A stretch of 64,000 bases of DNA from Bacteroidales bacterium (GCA_017632935.1 JAGBQJ010000019.1:41943-105942), one strand, 5' to 3'; counted from the stretch's first letter, positions 1-8,343 are shown. Numbers and translations: made by a program. Notes: generated from the sequence alone by a model not told the origin.

Positions 1-1419
1 GGCGAGTTTGCCACCACGGGCGAATACACCTTCGCCGCCGAGAACAACGTGGCCGTGTATCCCAACAATTACGTCAGCGGCCTCGACAACACCACGGTGA
101 CGATGACGCTTCCCGCCGTGCAGACGGCCTCGGGCGCGGGCACCTTCGGCAACGGCGCCAACCCGATGATGGGCACCTTCAGCGACATGGACAACCTTAC
201 GCTCACCAGCCTTTGCGGCGTGCTGTGCCTGCAGCTGACGGGTAATGCTCACATCACCGCCATCGAGATTGTGGGCGGCCCGGACGACAAGCTGAACGGC
301 ACGTTCACGGTGGACTACATGAATCCTGAGCCCACCTATCCAACAGAAGGCACGAACACCGTGAGACTGAACTTCACGGAAACGGTCACGCTGACCCTTG
401 AGGCCCAGAAGTTCTACGTGGTGGTTCCCGCCGGCACCCTCCACGGCTTCACGATGAAGGTGTATGACGGCGACAACGAGATCTTCAGCAAATCGACCGC
501 CAACGAGGTTCCCGTGTATGTCAACACATTGAGCACGATGGTTCCTGTTGAGGTCAATCCTTACGCCGTCCCGCTCACCCTTGAGGCCCTCTCGGGCGGC
601 ACTATCGTGGTGTATGATCCGCAGTCGGGCATGCAGTACACACTGAACGGTGGTGCTAAGCAGACCATGAGCGGCAACACAGAAATCAACGTATCCCTGG
701 GCGACAAGGTGCAATTCTACGGCAACGGCACCTCCATCGCCTCCTATCTAGGTACAATGATTACTGGCGGTACGGCTGATGTGAAGGTGTACGGCAACAT
801 CATGAGCCTGGTGGATGAGGAAAATTTCGCCACGGCCACCACACTGCTGGAGACTTATACTTTCTATAGGCTTTTCAATAACTACGACCACCTCACCGAT
901 GCGAGCGGACTGCTGCTGCCTGCTACAACGCTGGCTTCTGCTAATTATTGCTATGCTGAAATGTTCAGCTACTGCGACAACCTGGTTGCTGGACCTTCCG
1001 AGTTGCCCGCCACGACGTTGTCCCCCAGGTGTTACCAAGCAATGTTCTTATACTGCTCTTCCCTTACCGTTGCCCCTATTCTGCCAGCCACAACGCTGGA
1101 AGGTTATTGTTATTTTCAGATGTTCAGATTCTGCACAAGCTTGACAGAGGCCCCCGTGCTGCCCGCCCCTGAGCTGACTAGTAATTGCTATCGTGAAATG
1201 TTTTCAAGCTGCAGCAGCCTGAACAGCATCACCTGCCTCGCCACTTCTGCAATCAATTCAAGTAACAGCACCTTCAACTGGGTGATTGGTGTGGCCTCTG
1301 GCGGCACCTTCACCAAAGCCAGCGGCGCAAATGTTTCAACCGACGCAGGTGGCAGTGGCTCAACCTGGCCCAGGGGCATCCGCGGCATCCCCGAAGGCTG
1401 GATGGTCAACGATCAATAA
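1..1419 (+). CDS. BspA-like repeat surface protein, 5' end outside the window
   Basis: The reading frame is open from base 1, so the true start and any signal peptide lie upstream; 472 residues are visible. The first half (to about residue 200) looks like a fimbrillin-type beta-sandwich domain of Bacteroidales surface lipoproteins. The second half holds about four repeats of roughly 25 residues with the pattern LPATTL..YCY..MF..C.SL, the degenerate leucine-rich repeat of the BspA family, then a glycine/serine-rich end. BspA-like proteins are exposed on the cell surface and often mediate adhesion; the actual ligand here is unknown. A strong terminator follows 33 bp after the stop codon. No C-terminal T9SS sorting domain is seen. 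Family assignment is fairly safe, function is inference. Confidence 0.8.
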   Translation, partial: GEFATTGEYTFAAENNVAVYPNNYVSGLDNTTVTMTLPAVQTASGAGTFGNGANPMMGTFSDMDNLTLTSLCGVLCLQLTGNAHITAIEIVGGPDDKLNGTFTVDYMNPEPTYPTEGTNTVRLNFTETVTLTLEAQKFYVVVPAGTLHGFTMKVYDGDNEIFSKSTANEVPVYVNTLSTMVPVEVNPYAVPLTLEALSGGTIVVYDPQSGMQYTLNGGAKQTMSGNTEINVSLGDKVQFYGNGTSIASYLGTMITGGTADVKVYGNIMSLVDEENFATATTLLETYTFYRLFNNYDHLTDASGLLLPATTLASANYCYAEMFSYCDNLVAGPSELPATTLSPRCYQAMFLYCSSLTVAPILPATTLEGYCYFQMFRFCTSLTEAPVLPAPELTSNCYREMFSSCSSLNSITCLATSAINSSNSTFNWVIGVASGGTFTKASGANVSTDAGGSGSTWPRGIRGIPEGWMVNDQ

Positions 1420-1452
1420 CCTGACGACCATCGTCTAAAACTCAAAACCAAG

Positions 1453-1483
1453 GGCGGCCATCATCCGATGGTCGCCTTTTTTT
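1453..1483 (+). terminator. Rho-independent terminator of the BspA-like gene
   Basis: Ten-base stem GGCGGCCATC / GATGGTCGCC (one G-T pair) with loop ATCC, then seven T. A base-identical hairpin occurs again at 4974-4997. Confidence 0.9.
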
Positions 1484-1577
1484 CTGTTGCAAGCCCGTTA
1501 CCGCTTCGCGCCATCCCCCTCCGAGAGGGAGTGCCCGCAGGGCGGGGGAGTCCTACAGCCGCTTGGCGCCTGACTGC

Positions 1578-1660
1578 CGCTTCGCGTCATCGCGAGGGAC
1601 GTCATTGACTACGTCGAATCAGAGATTTGCGAGGCACGAAGCAAAACGAAGCGATCCAGG
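1578..1660. repeat. Dispersed GCGTCATcGCGAGG / GAAGCgATCCAG repeat, copy 1
   Basis: This stretch carries the two hallmark parts of a repeat family also seen at 18381-18410 and 54935-55029: a CGCTTCGCGTCATCGCGAGG start and a CGAAGCGATCCAG end. This copy is degenerate and holds an extra insertion between the arms. Just upstream (about 1517-1550) is a second GC-rich hairpin, CCCCCTCCGAGAGGGAG..GGGCGGGGGAG, of the kind often scattered in Bacteroidales genomes. No gene is supported here. Confidence 0.6.
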
Positions 1661-1717
1661 CATGGAAGTTTTTGACTTGGCTTGACCGCTTTCCCTTCAA
1701 ACTACAGTCCCCACATC

Positions 1718-1792
1718 TGCGACAAAACGGCTTTTTCATGCGATAATTTGGCTTTTTATATGCGACAATTTGGCTTTTCGCCAAATTGTCGC
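1718..1792. repeat. Three tandem 21-22 bp units ending in a perfect 13-bp hairpin
   Basis: Three imperfect direct repeats, TGCGAcAAaacGGCTTTTT-like, begin at 1718, 1739 and 1761. The third unit continues into its own inverted copy, so GCGACAATTTGGC (1762-1774) pairs perfectly with GCCAAATTGTCGC (1780-1792) across a five-base loop. Nothing codes here. Confidence 0.75.
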
Positions 1793-1825
1793 TATGCTAT
1801 TATTATAATAATGTGTGCTTTACCG

Positions 1826-1833
1826 TACTTTTG
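1826..1833 (+). promoter_or_regulatory. Candidate -7 element for the 1952 gene
   Basis: TACTTTTG fits the Bacteroidota -7 consensus TAnnTTTG. No clear TTG is found 19 bp upstream. It would give a 5' leader of about 110 bases that contains the two direct repeats at 1849-1902. Confidence 0.4.
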
Positions 1834-1848
1834 CGGCTCATTTCTTGA

Positions 1849-1902
1849 AGACGAAGTCAAATCTTGAAATGCAAAGCATTAGACGAAGTCAAATCTTGAA
1901 AT
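1849..1902. repeat. Perfect 22-bp direct repeat
   Basis: A 22-base unit that begins AGACGAAGTCAAATC occurs at 1849-1870 and again at 1881-1902, followed by A/T-rich partial copies (CTTGAAAT, ATCTTTAA) up to 1935. It lies in the probable leader of the downstream small secreted protein. Confidence 0.7.
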
Positions 1903-1951
1903 TTTGAAATCTTGAAATCATAAATCTTTAATCTTTAAATCACTTAAACTA

Positions 1952-2251
1952 ATGACCAACAAAAAAACAATGAAAACCATCGTGTTTTCACTCGGGCTGG
2001 CAGCCATGACGCTGACAGCCACCAACCTGAACGCACAAAACCGTCCCGGTGGCATGTTTGGCAGCAACCAATCCAAAGAAGCTTCCCAAGGCGGACTGAT
2101 GAAAAACAGCACCCGTGGTGTCGTTACTATCAATGACGATGGCTACATCAACAACCAAGGCATCGGCCAAGAAGCCCCGTTGGGCAGCGGCCTTTTGATT
2201 CTGCTGGGCGCTGGCCTCGGCTATGTTGCACTTAAAAAGAAGGAGGACTAA
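1952..2251 (+). CDS. Small secreted protein with C-terminal membrane anchor
   Basis: A 99-residue protein. Residues 7-29 form a signal peptide (MKTIVFSLGLAAMTLTATNL then NAQ). The middle is polar and glycine/asparagine rich. The last 24 residues form a tail, EAPLGSGLLILLGAGLGYVA, followed by KKKED: a short hydrophobic helix and a positive end, the layout of a C-terminal sorting or retention tail. The start could also be the ATG at 1970, which gives a more usual signal peptide. The next gene starts three bases after the stop codon (TAA, then GCC ATG), so the two are co-transcribed. No named family is recognised. The tail suggests either simple membrane retention or processing by an unidentified peptidase. 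Confidence 0.7.
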   Translation: MTNKKTMKTIVFSLGLAAMTLTATNLNAQNRPGGMFGSNQSKEASQGGLMKNSTRGVVTINDDGYINNQGIGQEAPLGSGLLILLGAGLGYVALKKKED

Positions 2252-2254
2252 GCC

Positions 2255-4408
2255 ATGAGAAGAATGACCTATTTTGTGATGGCATTGGCTTTGGTCTTTG
2301 GCCTTACGCAGTGCAAAAAAGAGCAACCTGCTTCCCAAAACGAACCTGATGGCGTATACATCACCCTCACCTTGGATGGTGGCAACAGCAATTCAAGGGT
2401 AAATGTTGACCCGACTGGTGACAACGGACAGTATAACTATGCCCCCGTTGTGTTTGAGGAAGGCGACGTGATTTATGTAGGCTACGGCGGCAGTTATGTT
2501 GGCCAGTTGACCTGTCAAAGCGACAACACTACATTCAGCGGTAACATTAATGTCACTGAAGAACAGGCAACCCAACCTTTGGATTTATACTTCCTCGGTG
2601 GAACACGTTTCGCTAACCCGGCAATTGATGGTAATACAGCCACATTGTCGATTACTGACCAAACCGCTTCATATCCCGTGATTTCATACGCACGCTCAAC
2701 ATATAAAAACGGTTCGCATCATGCCATGCTGAAGAACAAATGTTCCATCATGAAGTTTGATGTGACTACGCCTTCCGAGGCAGCCATATGCATTACGGGT
2801 ATGAATAATAAGGTGACCGTTGATTTCACCAACCCGACTGGCGCCGACAATGGCTTCAGCTACGACCAAGTTGAGGGTGGTTTGATTAAGATGCCAGGTC
2901 AGGCTGGCAGCGGCGAGAAGACTTATTGGGCCATCGTCCTGCCACAAGACGAATTGGAAGCAGGCCCATACGGCACGGCCTACAGCGAAGACCACAGCTA
3001 TACCGGCCAACGCCCCGCATTGTCGGCCATTGGGCTTAACGAGTATCACTCCGAAAGTGTCGCCATGACTGTGAACAACACCGTGATTTGGGACAACTCT
3101 GTCATCAGCGGTATCGATATCCATTCCTACGATGGACAACCGGTAACCATGGACGGCATATCTGTGAGAGGGGAAGGGGAGCCTATTGCCGAATTTAATT
3201 GGAGCAGTATAACACTTGACGGTGGCCGTCTCATTTTCTCCGCCCCCAGCGGGTATGGCTTCACGAGGATTGAAATCGCCAGCAATGATGAAATATATGG
3301 TGACCCCGATGGTTGGAATATAGAAAGCGTAGAGGAATGGTGGGATCAAACGTTTTTATTGGTATGGAGCGACGACACGCCGGCTTCAACAGTAACGCTG
3401 CCTGCATATGTTCATATCAACGTTTCTGGGATTACATTCACTTTGGGAAAAGTCGCCGCGCCTACGCCACCCACTCCTACTCCACCGACGGAAGGTGTTG
3501 GCAGTTTGATTTACGACAACGATAATTACCCCATTGCCATGGTTGCCTATGTGGGCGAAGATTATACCTTGGCCATCAGACTTTATGACTGGGTGACTAT
3601 GTATGATCCGGAATCTGAACCCATAACCAACTTTTCTTGGGGTGATGCGAATTCTATGATTCAAAGTTACAATAATCATACAGGTGAAGCATGGCGTCTG
3701 CCCACCGAGGCAGAGTGGACAAAAATGTTTCTTGCTTGCGGATGCAGCTTTGATGAATGGTCAGAAAGATGGAATTGCGATGAGTTAATGACAAAGTTAA
3801 ATATTGCTGGCGGTGAGCCTTTGTATAAGGATTTGGATAATGATTATATACATTTTTATTATTGGACAGGTACGGAAGGCGATTTTTCATCTTTGGCAAA
3901 GGCAGTAGATTTCCATAAAAGTGACGGGCATAAAATAGCAAGTTTTGTGAATCAAAGCACATGGGATGAATACCTTGTCCGCCCCGTTATCCAAATTGGA
4001 GGCACAGCACCAGTAACCCCTGACGTGACATGGAATACTGCCTACAACTTTAATTGTAATTCACCTTATGAAAATGGTGGCATTACAGCAACGCTCACTG
4101 CTGGCACTGGAAACGGTAAGGCTACTTGGAATTCCCAACGTGGTTTGGAGTTAAAGAGTGGAGTGGATTATTATGATACGTACTATCCTTCTACATTAAC
4201 CTTCTCTTACAATTCTGGTAATATAACGAAGATTGAGATTACATACGACAATAATTATACTGGTTTAATCCCTTCTGGCTGGAGTGATGACGGGTCTAAA
4301 CTTACATGGAACGGTACCGCTTCATCTGTAACAATAATGTCCCCTGATAACACTGATCAACAATGGATTTGGCTTAATATTAGAAAGGTCGAGTTCTACG
4401 TGGAATAA
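2255..4408 (+). CDS. Fimbrillin-like lipoprotein with DUF1566/FGE-like insert
   Basis: A 717-residue predicted lipoprotein: signal peptide with lipobox GLTQ-C20. Residues 25-270 look like an N-terminal fimbrillin-type domain of Bacteroidales surface pilins or adhesins. Two related beta domains follow (about 275-390 and 590-717), both with a 'TFSY/LIF..PSG..ITKIEI' pattern. Between them, residues 410-580 contain WRLPTEAEWTKMF and YYWTGTE, which resemble the DUF1566/FGE-type C-lectin-like fold. It sits at the outer membrane surface if exported as a lipoprotein of this group. It forms an operon with the small anchored protein in front and ends in a strong terminator at 4451. The ligand and role are unknown. 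Confidence 0.72.
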   Translation: MRRMTYFVMALALVFGLTQCKKEQPASQNEPDGVYITLTLDGGNSNSRVNVDPTGDNGQYNYAPVVFEEGDVIYVGYGGSYVGQLTCQSDNTTFSGNINVTEEQATQPLDLYFLGGTRFANPAIDGNTATLSITDQTASYPVISYARSTYKNGSHHAMLKNKCSIMKFDVTTPSEAAICITGMNNKVTVDFTNPTGADNGFSYDQVEGGLIKMPGQAGSGEKTYWAIVLPQDELEAGPYGTAYSEDHSYTGQRPALSAIGLNEYHSESVAMTVNNTVIWDNSVISGIDIHSYDGQPVTMDGISVRGEGEPIAEFNWSSITLDGGRLIFSAPSGYGFTRIEIASNDEIYGDPDGWNIESVEEWWDQTFLLVWSDDTPASTVTLPAYVHINVSGITFTLGKVAAPTPPTPTPPTEGVGSLIYDNDNYPIAMVAYVGEDYTLAIRLYDWVTMYDPESEPITNFSWGDANSMIQSYNNHTGEAWRLPTEAEWTKMFLACGCSFDEWSERWNCDELMTKLNIAGGEPLYKDLDNDYIHFYYWTGTEGDFSSLAKAVDFHKSDGHKIASFVNQSTWDEYLVRPVIQIGGTAPVTPDVTWNTAYNFNCNSPYENGGITATLTAGTGNGKATWNSQRGLELKSGVDYYDTYYPSTLTFSYNSGNITKIEITYDNNYTGLIPSGWSDDGSKLTWNGTASSVTIMSPDNTDQQWIWLNIRKVEFYVE

Positions 4409-4450
4409 AACGAAAAATGACATAACCCCAATCTGTAAAAAGACGATACG

Positions 4451-4488
4451 ACAGGCGGCCTTCGTTTTTGAGGGTCGCCTGTTTTTTT
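4451..4488 (+). terminator. Terminator of the fimbrillin-like lipoprotein gene
   Basis: ACAGGCGGCC pairs with GGGTCGCCTGT around a loop of about ten bases, followed by seven T. It lies 42 bp after the stop codon. Confidence 0.88.
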
Positions 4489-4670
4489 ATCCATCACGTT
4501 TTCAGTAATATATCCGACAGCAAACGACAACAAACGACTACTGTCGACAACAAACGTTTAATCAACGGATAATTCTTGACAAGGGTTGTTACTTTGCAGG
4601 GTAAAACTAAACCCCATAAAAGTATGACAGACAAAAGATGTTTGGCATTCCAAACTCTGTACAAGCGAGC

Positions 4671-4787
4671 AATAAAAAACCCCTCTGACGAGGGGTTATA
4701 GGTGTTATCGCGGAGGGTGCATCCTTTTGGCCGCCCCTTTACGTCTTGATAATCAATTCATTTTTCATTCCGTTTCCGCGACCAACT
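4671..4787 (-). ncRNA. Candidate small RNA with its own promoter and terminator
   Basis: On the minus strand a full promoter (4793-4822) is followed, about 110 bases on, by a perfect eight-base terminator hairpin AACCCCTC-GTCA-GAGGGGTT and a T run (4674-4697). The transcript between them has a closing stem TCGCGGA / TCCGCGA that would enclose most of the RNA. It also holds two very short frames: MKNELIIKT, and MHPPR after an AAAAGG. No downstream minus-strand gene is available for it to lead into, so it would be free-standing. It does not match the SRP RNA, tmRNA, 6S RNA or RNase P RNA patterns that I know. Existence as a transcript is inference. Confidence 0.55.
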
Positions 4788-4792
4788 GCCTG

Positions 4793-4823
4793 CAAAATTA
4801 CAACTTTTTCCGCAACCCGCAAG
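4793..4823 (-). promoter_or_regulatory. Promoter of the candidate small RNA
   Basis: Read on the minus strand: TTG, exactly 19 bases, then TAATTTTG. The spacing and -7 box equal those of the rpmG promoter (56782-56811) and the rRNA-type promoter (63807-63836). Confidence 0.7.
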
Positions 4824-4973
4824 GGGTGGAAGGAAAAATGTTGGGGTGTCGGTGGAAATGATTATTTTTGCGGCTCGAATCAAAAAACATGGGCGACTTC
4901 ATAACATACGAAAACTTAGTCCGCTTCGTGCGATAAACAGAATCATTTGACGATATAACCCACAAACCCCAAG

Positions 4974-5003
4974 GGCGGCCATCATCCGATGGTCGCCTTT
5001 TTA
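4974..5003 (+). terminator. Orphan terminator identical to that at 1453
   Basis: The 24-base hairpin is base-identical to the terminator of the BspA-like gene. No plus-strand gene ends just before it, and the lipoprotein gene upstream already has its own terminator at 4451. It overlaps the last codon of the convergent transporter gene. Confidence 0.8.
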
Positions 5004-5885
5004 TTTGTGTGATTTCATCTGCGACAGCACCAATCCCACCACGACCACCAGAATGCCGACAATCTTATTCATCGTCAAGGCTTCGATGGCGAGGAGATAA
5101 CTGAAGATGGCCGTGAAGACGGGAATCAGGTTGGAATAGACATTGGCTTTTGAGGCGCCCAGCTTGCTGAAAGCGAATGCCCATAGGGCGTAGGCTCCGG
5201 CACTGCATAAGATGCCTAAACATACCAAAGGAACGATGTAAGCACCCACGTTGGCGAAGTTTGAAGGCTCGTAGCGCTCCATAATGAAGACCATGGGAAT
5301 GAAGTAGATCATTCCAACGATGTTCTGCATCCAAGTGATGGTCAAAGGCTTATAGAGTTTGGTAAGTCGTATCAAAGCGATGGAATAGCCTACTGCTACA
5401 ATCACTGACCCGCAAAGGAACAGGATGCCTTTGGGTGAGGCTGTGAGTTCGAGGTTCTTGTTGAGCAGCATAACAATGACGCCGACAAAGGAGATGATGA
5501 AGCCTACGATATTCATAGGGGTGAGCCGCTCCTTGAGGAAAATGCGTGCCGCGATAGGTGTCACTAAGGGTATTAGGGCGATAATGCCGGCCCCGATGAC
5601 GGGGGAGGAATTCTTCAGTCCATAGCCCTCAAAAATGAAGTAGAGGAAAGGCTCAAATAGAGCTGCTATGGCGAACAGGCTGAGGTGTTTCCGCTGTATT
5701 TTCTCGTTGAGACGGAAAACAAACAGGATGGTTGTCAGGAAGATGGTTGCAATTACAAGACGTAGGAAGATGGTCGCCGTGGGGTTGAGGCTTTGGTAGA
5801 CCTGTGTCGACCATACAAACGACATGCCCCAGAAAACCATGGCGACTACACCAGCCAGATGAACGATGAAACCTCTGTTTTTCAT
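5001..5885 (-). CDS. EamA/DMT-family transporter
   Basis: A 294-residue polytopic membrane protein with about ten hydrophobic segments in two EamA repeats (about residues 8-140 and 155-290), the usual length of drug/metabolite-superfamily carriers. Glycine/proline-rich pairs such as FLRLVIA..FL and GSVIVAVGYS are typical. The substrate cannot be read from the sequence; members export amino acids, nucleosides or other metabolites. The ATG at 5885 is chosen because the family's N-terminal helix begins right after it. A -7 box, TATTTTTG, lies only four bases before this ATG (5890-5897), so the messenger would be leaderless or nearly so. It is divergent from the rhomboid gene. Confidence 0.85.
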   Translation of the reverse strand: MKNRGFIVHLAGVVAMVFWGMSFVWSTQVYQSLNPTATIFLRLVIATIFLTTILFVFRLNEKIQRKHLSLFAIAALFEPFLYFIFEGYGLKNSSPVIGAGIIALIPLVTPIAARIFLKERLTPMNIVGFIISFVGVIVMLLNKNLELTASPKGILFLCGSVIVAVGYSIALIRLTKLYKPLTITWMQNIVGMIYFIPMVFIMERYEPSNFANVGAYIVPLVCLGILCSAGAYALWAFAFSKLGASKANVYSNLIPVFTAIFSYLLAIEALTMNKIVGILVVVVGLVLSQMKSHK

Positions 5886-5958
5886 GGCGCAAAAATACAA
5901 AATCTGCCAAAATTTCCGACCTTTGCCCGCGGAATGATTCTTGAACGACCTCGTAATC

Positions 5959-6669
5959 ATGGATAACAAAGCGGAAAGACGGAAGTTTTTGGGTAGCCTC
6001 ATCGTACCCTTGCTCATCGTGGCGGTCATGTGGGTGGTGAAGATTATTGAGGTGTCGTATGGCGTCAGCTTCAGCCGTTACGGTGTCGCGCCGCGTTCCT
6101 TGCATGGTCTCGTCGGCATCCTGACCTTGCCTTTTTTACATGCCAATTGGGAGCACCTGCTTTCCAATACCGTCCCCATCTTGGTTTTGGGAACGGCTTT
6201 GTATTATTGTTATCCCACGCTTGCCAACCGCGTGCTGCTCATCACTTATCTCGCCAGCGGTCTGTTTACTTGGTGCATCGGCCAGCCGGAATCGACGCAC
6301 ATCGGGGCGAGCGCACTCGTCTATGGACTCAACCTCTTCCTCATCGCGAGCGGGTTCATCCGCGGCAACCGTTTGCTCATTGTCATCTCTTTAATCATGG
6401 TGTTCCTTTATGGCGGTTTCATCTGGGACATGATTCCCTCGTTGGCCATACCGCAAAAAATCTCCTGGGAAGGTCATCTCAGCGGAGCCATCATAGGTAT
6501 GTTGTTGGCCGTGTTCCTGCGTAATGAAGGCCCGCAGAAAGAGGTGTATCATTGGGACGAGGATGATGAGGATTCTTCAGATGATGATGAAAATGATGGG
6601 AATCCCTATTGGGATGTGCCTACGCCAAGCGACGACGAACTCACCGTGCGCTACCGATTCAGGCATTAA
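5959..6669 (+). CDS. Rhomboid-family intramembrane serine protease
   Basis: A 236-residue protein with about six membrane segments. The rhomboid pattern is complete: HANWEHLLSN in the second helix region, GASALVYG with the catalytic serine (about residue 118), and EGHLSGAIIG with the catalytic histidine (about residue 173). Rhomboids cut transmembrane helices of other proteins inside the membrane. After the last helix comes a highly acidic tail of about 45 residues (DEDDEDSSDDDEND) that is not part of the family core and probably stays in the cytoplasm. A TTG start at 5941 is possible, but the ATG at 5959 is more likely. The natural substrate is unknown. Confidence 0.85.
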   Translation: MDNKAERRKFLGSLIVPLLIVAVMWVVKIIEVSYGVSFSRYGVAPRSLHGLVGILTLPFLHANWEHLLSNTVPILVLGTALYYCYPTLANRVLLITYLASGLFTWCIGQPESTHIGASALVYGLNLFLIASGFIRGNRLLIVISLIMVFLYGGFIWDMIPSLAIPQKISWEGHLSGAIIGMLLAVFLRNEGPQKEVYHWDEDDEDSSDDDENDGNPYWDVPTPSDDELTVRYRFRH

Positions 6670-6690
6670 TGGCTTTCTGCTGCAAAAGAC

Positions 6691-8343
6691 TCAATTAGTT
6701 ACAACCATTTCCGTTCTGCGATTCAAGGCACGATGCTCGTCGGTGTCATTGGGCGTCAAGGGTTTTGTGGCTCCATAACCTTTGGCTGTGAGGCGGTTTT
6801 CATCGATGCCGTTGGCAATCAATGCTTTCCGGACGGATTCGGCACGATCGGAGGAAAGTTTTAGGTTATAGCTCTCGCTGCCCACATTATCCGTGTGTCC
6901 GGCCAGTTCCACCTTTAGGTCGGGATTGCGCTTGAGAAACTCAGTCAGTATTTGTATGCCCGATTCTGAATCGGCTGTCAGAGCCGAGCTGTTGAACTCG
7001 AATTGTATGTTTTGCAACACCACGGCATCGCCTGGAGCAAGTTCCACCACGTCGACGGTGGCGAGGTAGTTGGCTGAGTCGGGGCGGATTTCTTCGGGCA
7101 ATTCAAAGGTGTAGATGTCATAGCCGCCCATGCCGCCCTCACGTTGCGAGGAGATAAAAGCGGTCTTGCCGTCGGCGTCCACGAAAAAGTTGATTTCGTC
7201 GCCGCTCGTGTTGATGGGGAAGCCCAAATTGACAGGCTTTTGCCATTGTCCGTCCTCGCCACGACGGCTCATGAAGAGGTCGAAACCGCCCATGCCGATG
7301 TGCTTGTCAGACGAGAAATAAAGCGTGCGCCCGTCGGGATGCAGGAAAGGAGCCATCTCGGTGCCTTTCGTGTTGATGGGCTCGCCCACATTCTGCGGCT
7401 CGCCCCAAGTGCCGTCGGCGTTGCGTTTGGCGCAATAGATGTCGGCTTGACCTGAGCGGCGCGAGACGAAGTAGAGCTCTTTGCCGTCGCTGCTCACACA
7501 AGGTTGCGACTCCCAGCTCCTCGTATTGATGCCTTCCGACAACCGTTTTGGCATAGCCCATCGTCCGTCTTTCCATTCCGACACGTAAAGGTCGCAGCTG
7601 CTGTCGCGGCTCCAGCCGCAACCCGTCAGATAGAGTTTTTTGCCGTCGGCGGAGATGAAGGCCGCGCCTGGGTCGACATTCTCGGGAAAATCAGAGAAAG
7701 CAAGCTGTTGAGGCTCAGACCATTGCTCGTCATTCTGTTGCGAGACAAAAAGGAAATCCTTTTGAAAGCCGTTGCCTACGGGCATTTTGCGTGTAAACAA
7801 CAGTTGCGAGCCGTCAAACGCCAGCATGTTCACATATTCGTCATCGTTGGTGTTGACAGCCGCTCCAATGCTTTCAGGCTCGAAAGCGACAGGGTGGGTG
7901 AGGGCGTAGTCTCGGAAAGTGGCCAAGTCAAGCAGCTCAGCCACGGTGGCGTTGTTGGCCGCGTGATTGAAGTTTTTCGACTGGTACCAGCGCAACAAGG
8001 CGATTTCGCGTTTGTAAGCCCCTTGTTTGTCGTAAAGCCGCGCCAAGGTGATGGCTGCGGGCGGAAAGGCCATGGAATCGGAAGCCAAAGCCTTCTCGTA
8101 GCCCAGTATCGCAAGATCAGAGTCTTGTGTCTCCATCCCGATTTCGCCTTCCAAGAGCCAGGCTTCTGCGTAGTCGGGGTCTTCGATGACGGCTTTAAGC
8201 GCCTGCTGATGCGCTTTCTTGTAGTCGCGTTTCATAAAGGCCTCTTCTGCCGCCTCGTAGGCCTTCACTGCCTTTTTGGGATGTTGGGCAAAAGCCGAGG
8301 AAGCCAGGGCGAAAAACAATACTATGAGGACAAATCGCTTCAT
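6691..8343 (-). CDS. OmpA-family protein with TPR and PD40 propeller repeats
   Basis: A 550-residue exported protein. Signal peptide 1-19 (cleaved after AFA), TPR-like helices about 25-130, a six-bladed PD40/WD40-like beta-propeller about 165-400 (repeats such as SPDGKELYFVS and DGRTLYFSSD), and a C-terminal OmpA peptidoglycan-binding domain about 430-550 with NIQFEFNSSALT and the L.GHTDNVGS..YN..LS..RA motif. The same order of TPR, propeller and OmpA is known from PorE of the type IX secretion system, where it ties the machine to peptidoglycan. PorE is a lipoprotein and has an extra CRD domain, both absent here, so this may be a relative rather than PorE itself. It would be periplasmic, bound to the cell wall. 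Confidence 0.8.
   Translation of the reverse strand: MKRFVLIVLFFALASSAFAQHPKKAVKAYEAAEEAFMKRDYKKAHQQALKAVIEDPDYAEAWLLEGEIGMETQDSDLAILGYEKALASDSMAFPPAAITLARLYDKQGAYKREIALLRWYQSKNFNHAANNATVAELLDLATFRDYALTHPVAFEPESIGAAVNTNDDEYVNMLAFDGSQLLFTRKMPVGNGFQKDFLFVSQQNDEQWSEPQQLAFSDFPENVDPGAAFISADGKKLYLTGCGWSRDSSCDLYVSEWKDGRWAMPKRLSEGINTRSWESQPCVSSDGKELYFVSRRSGQADIYCAKRNADGTWGEPQNVGEPINTKGTEMAPFLHPDGRTLYFSSDKHIGMGGFDLFMSRRGEDGQWQKPVNLGFPINTSGDEINFFVDADGKTAFISSQREGGMGGYDIYTFELPEEIRPDSANYLATVDVVELAPGDAVVLQNIQFEFNSSALTADSESGIQILTEFLKRNPDLKVELAGHTDNVGSESYNLKLSSDRAESVRKALIANGIDENRLTAKGYGATKPLTPNDTDEHRALNRRTEMVVTN

Noticed and set aside
1718-1792. CRISPR-like array
   Set aside because: Units are contiguous without spacers and end in a hairpin; no cas gene in the window. 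The same holds for the repeats at 37836.
4624-4701. 25-codon plus-strand frame in the small-RNA region
   Set aside because: It runs through the minus-strand terminator hairpin and has no convincing promoter; TACTTTGC at about 4590 lacks a TTG at the right distance.
4671-4787. tRNA, SRP RNA, tmRNA or 6S RNA
   Set aside because: No cloverleaf, no GGAAGG-type SRP loop, no tmRNA tag frame, too short for 6S RNA.
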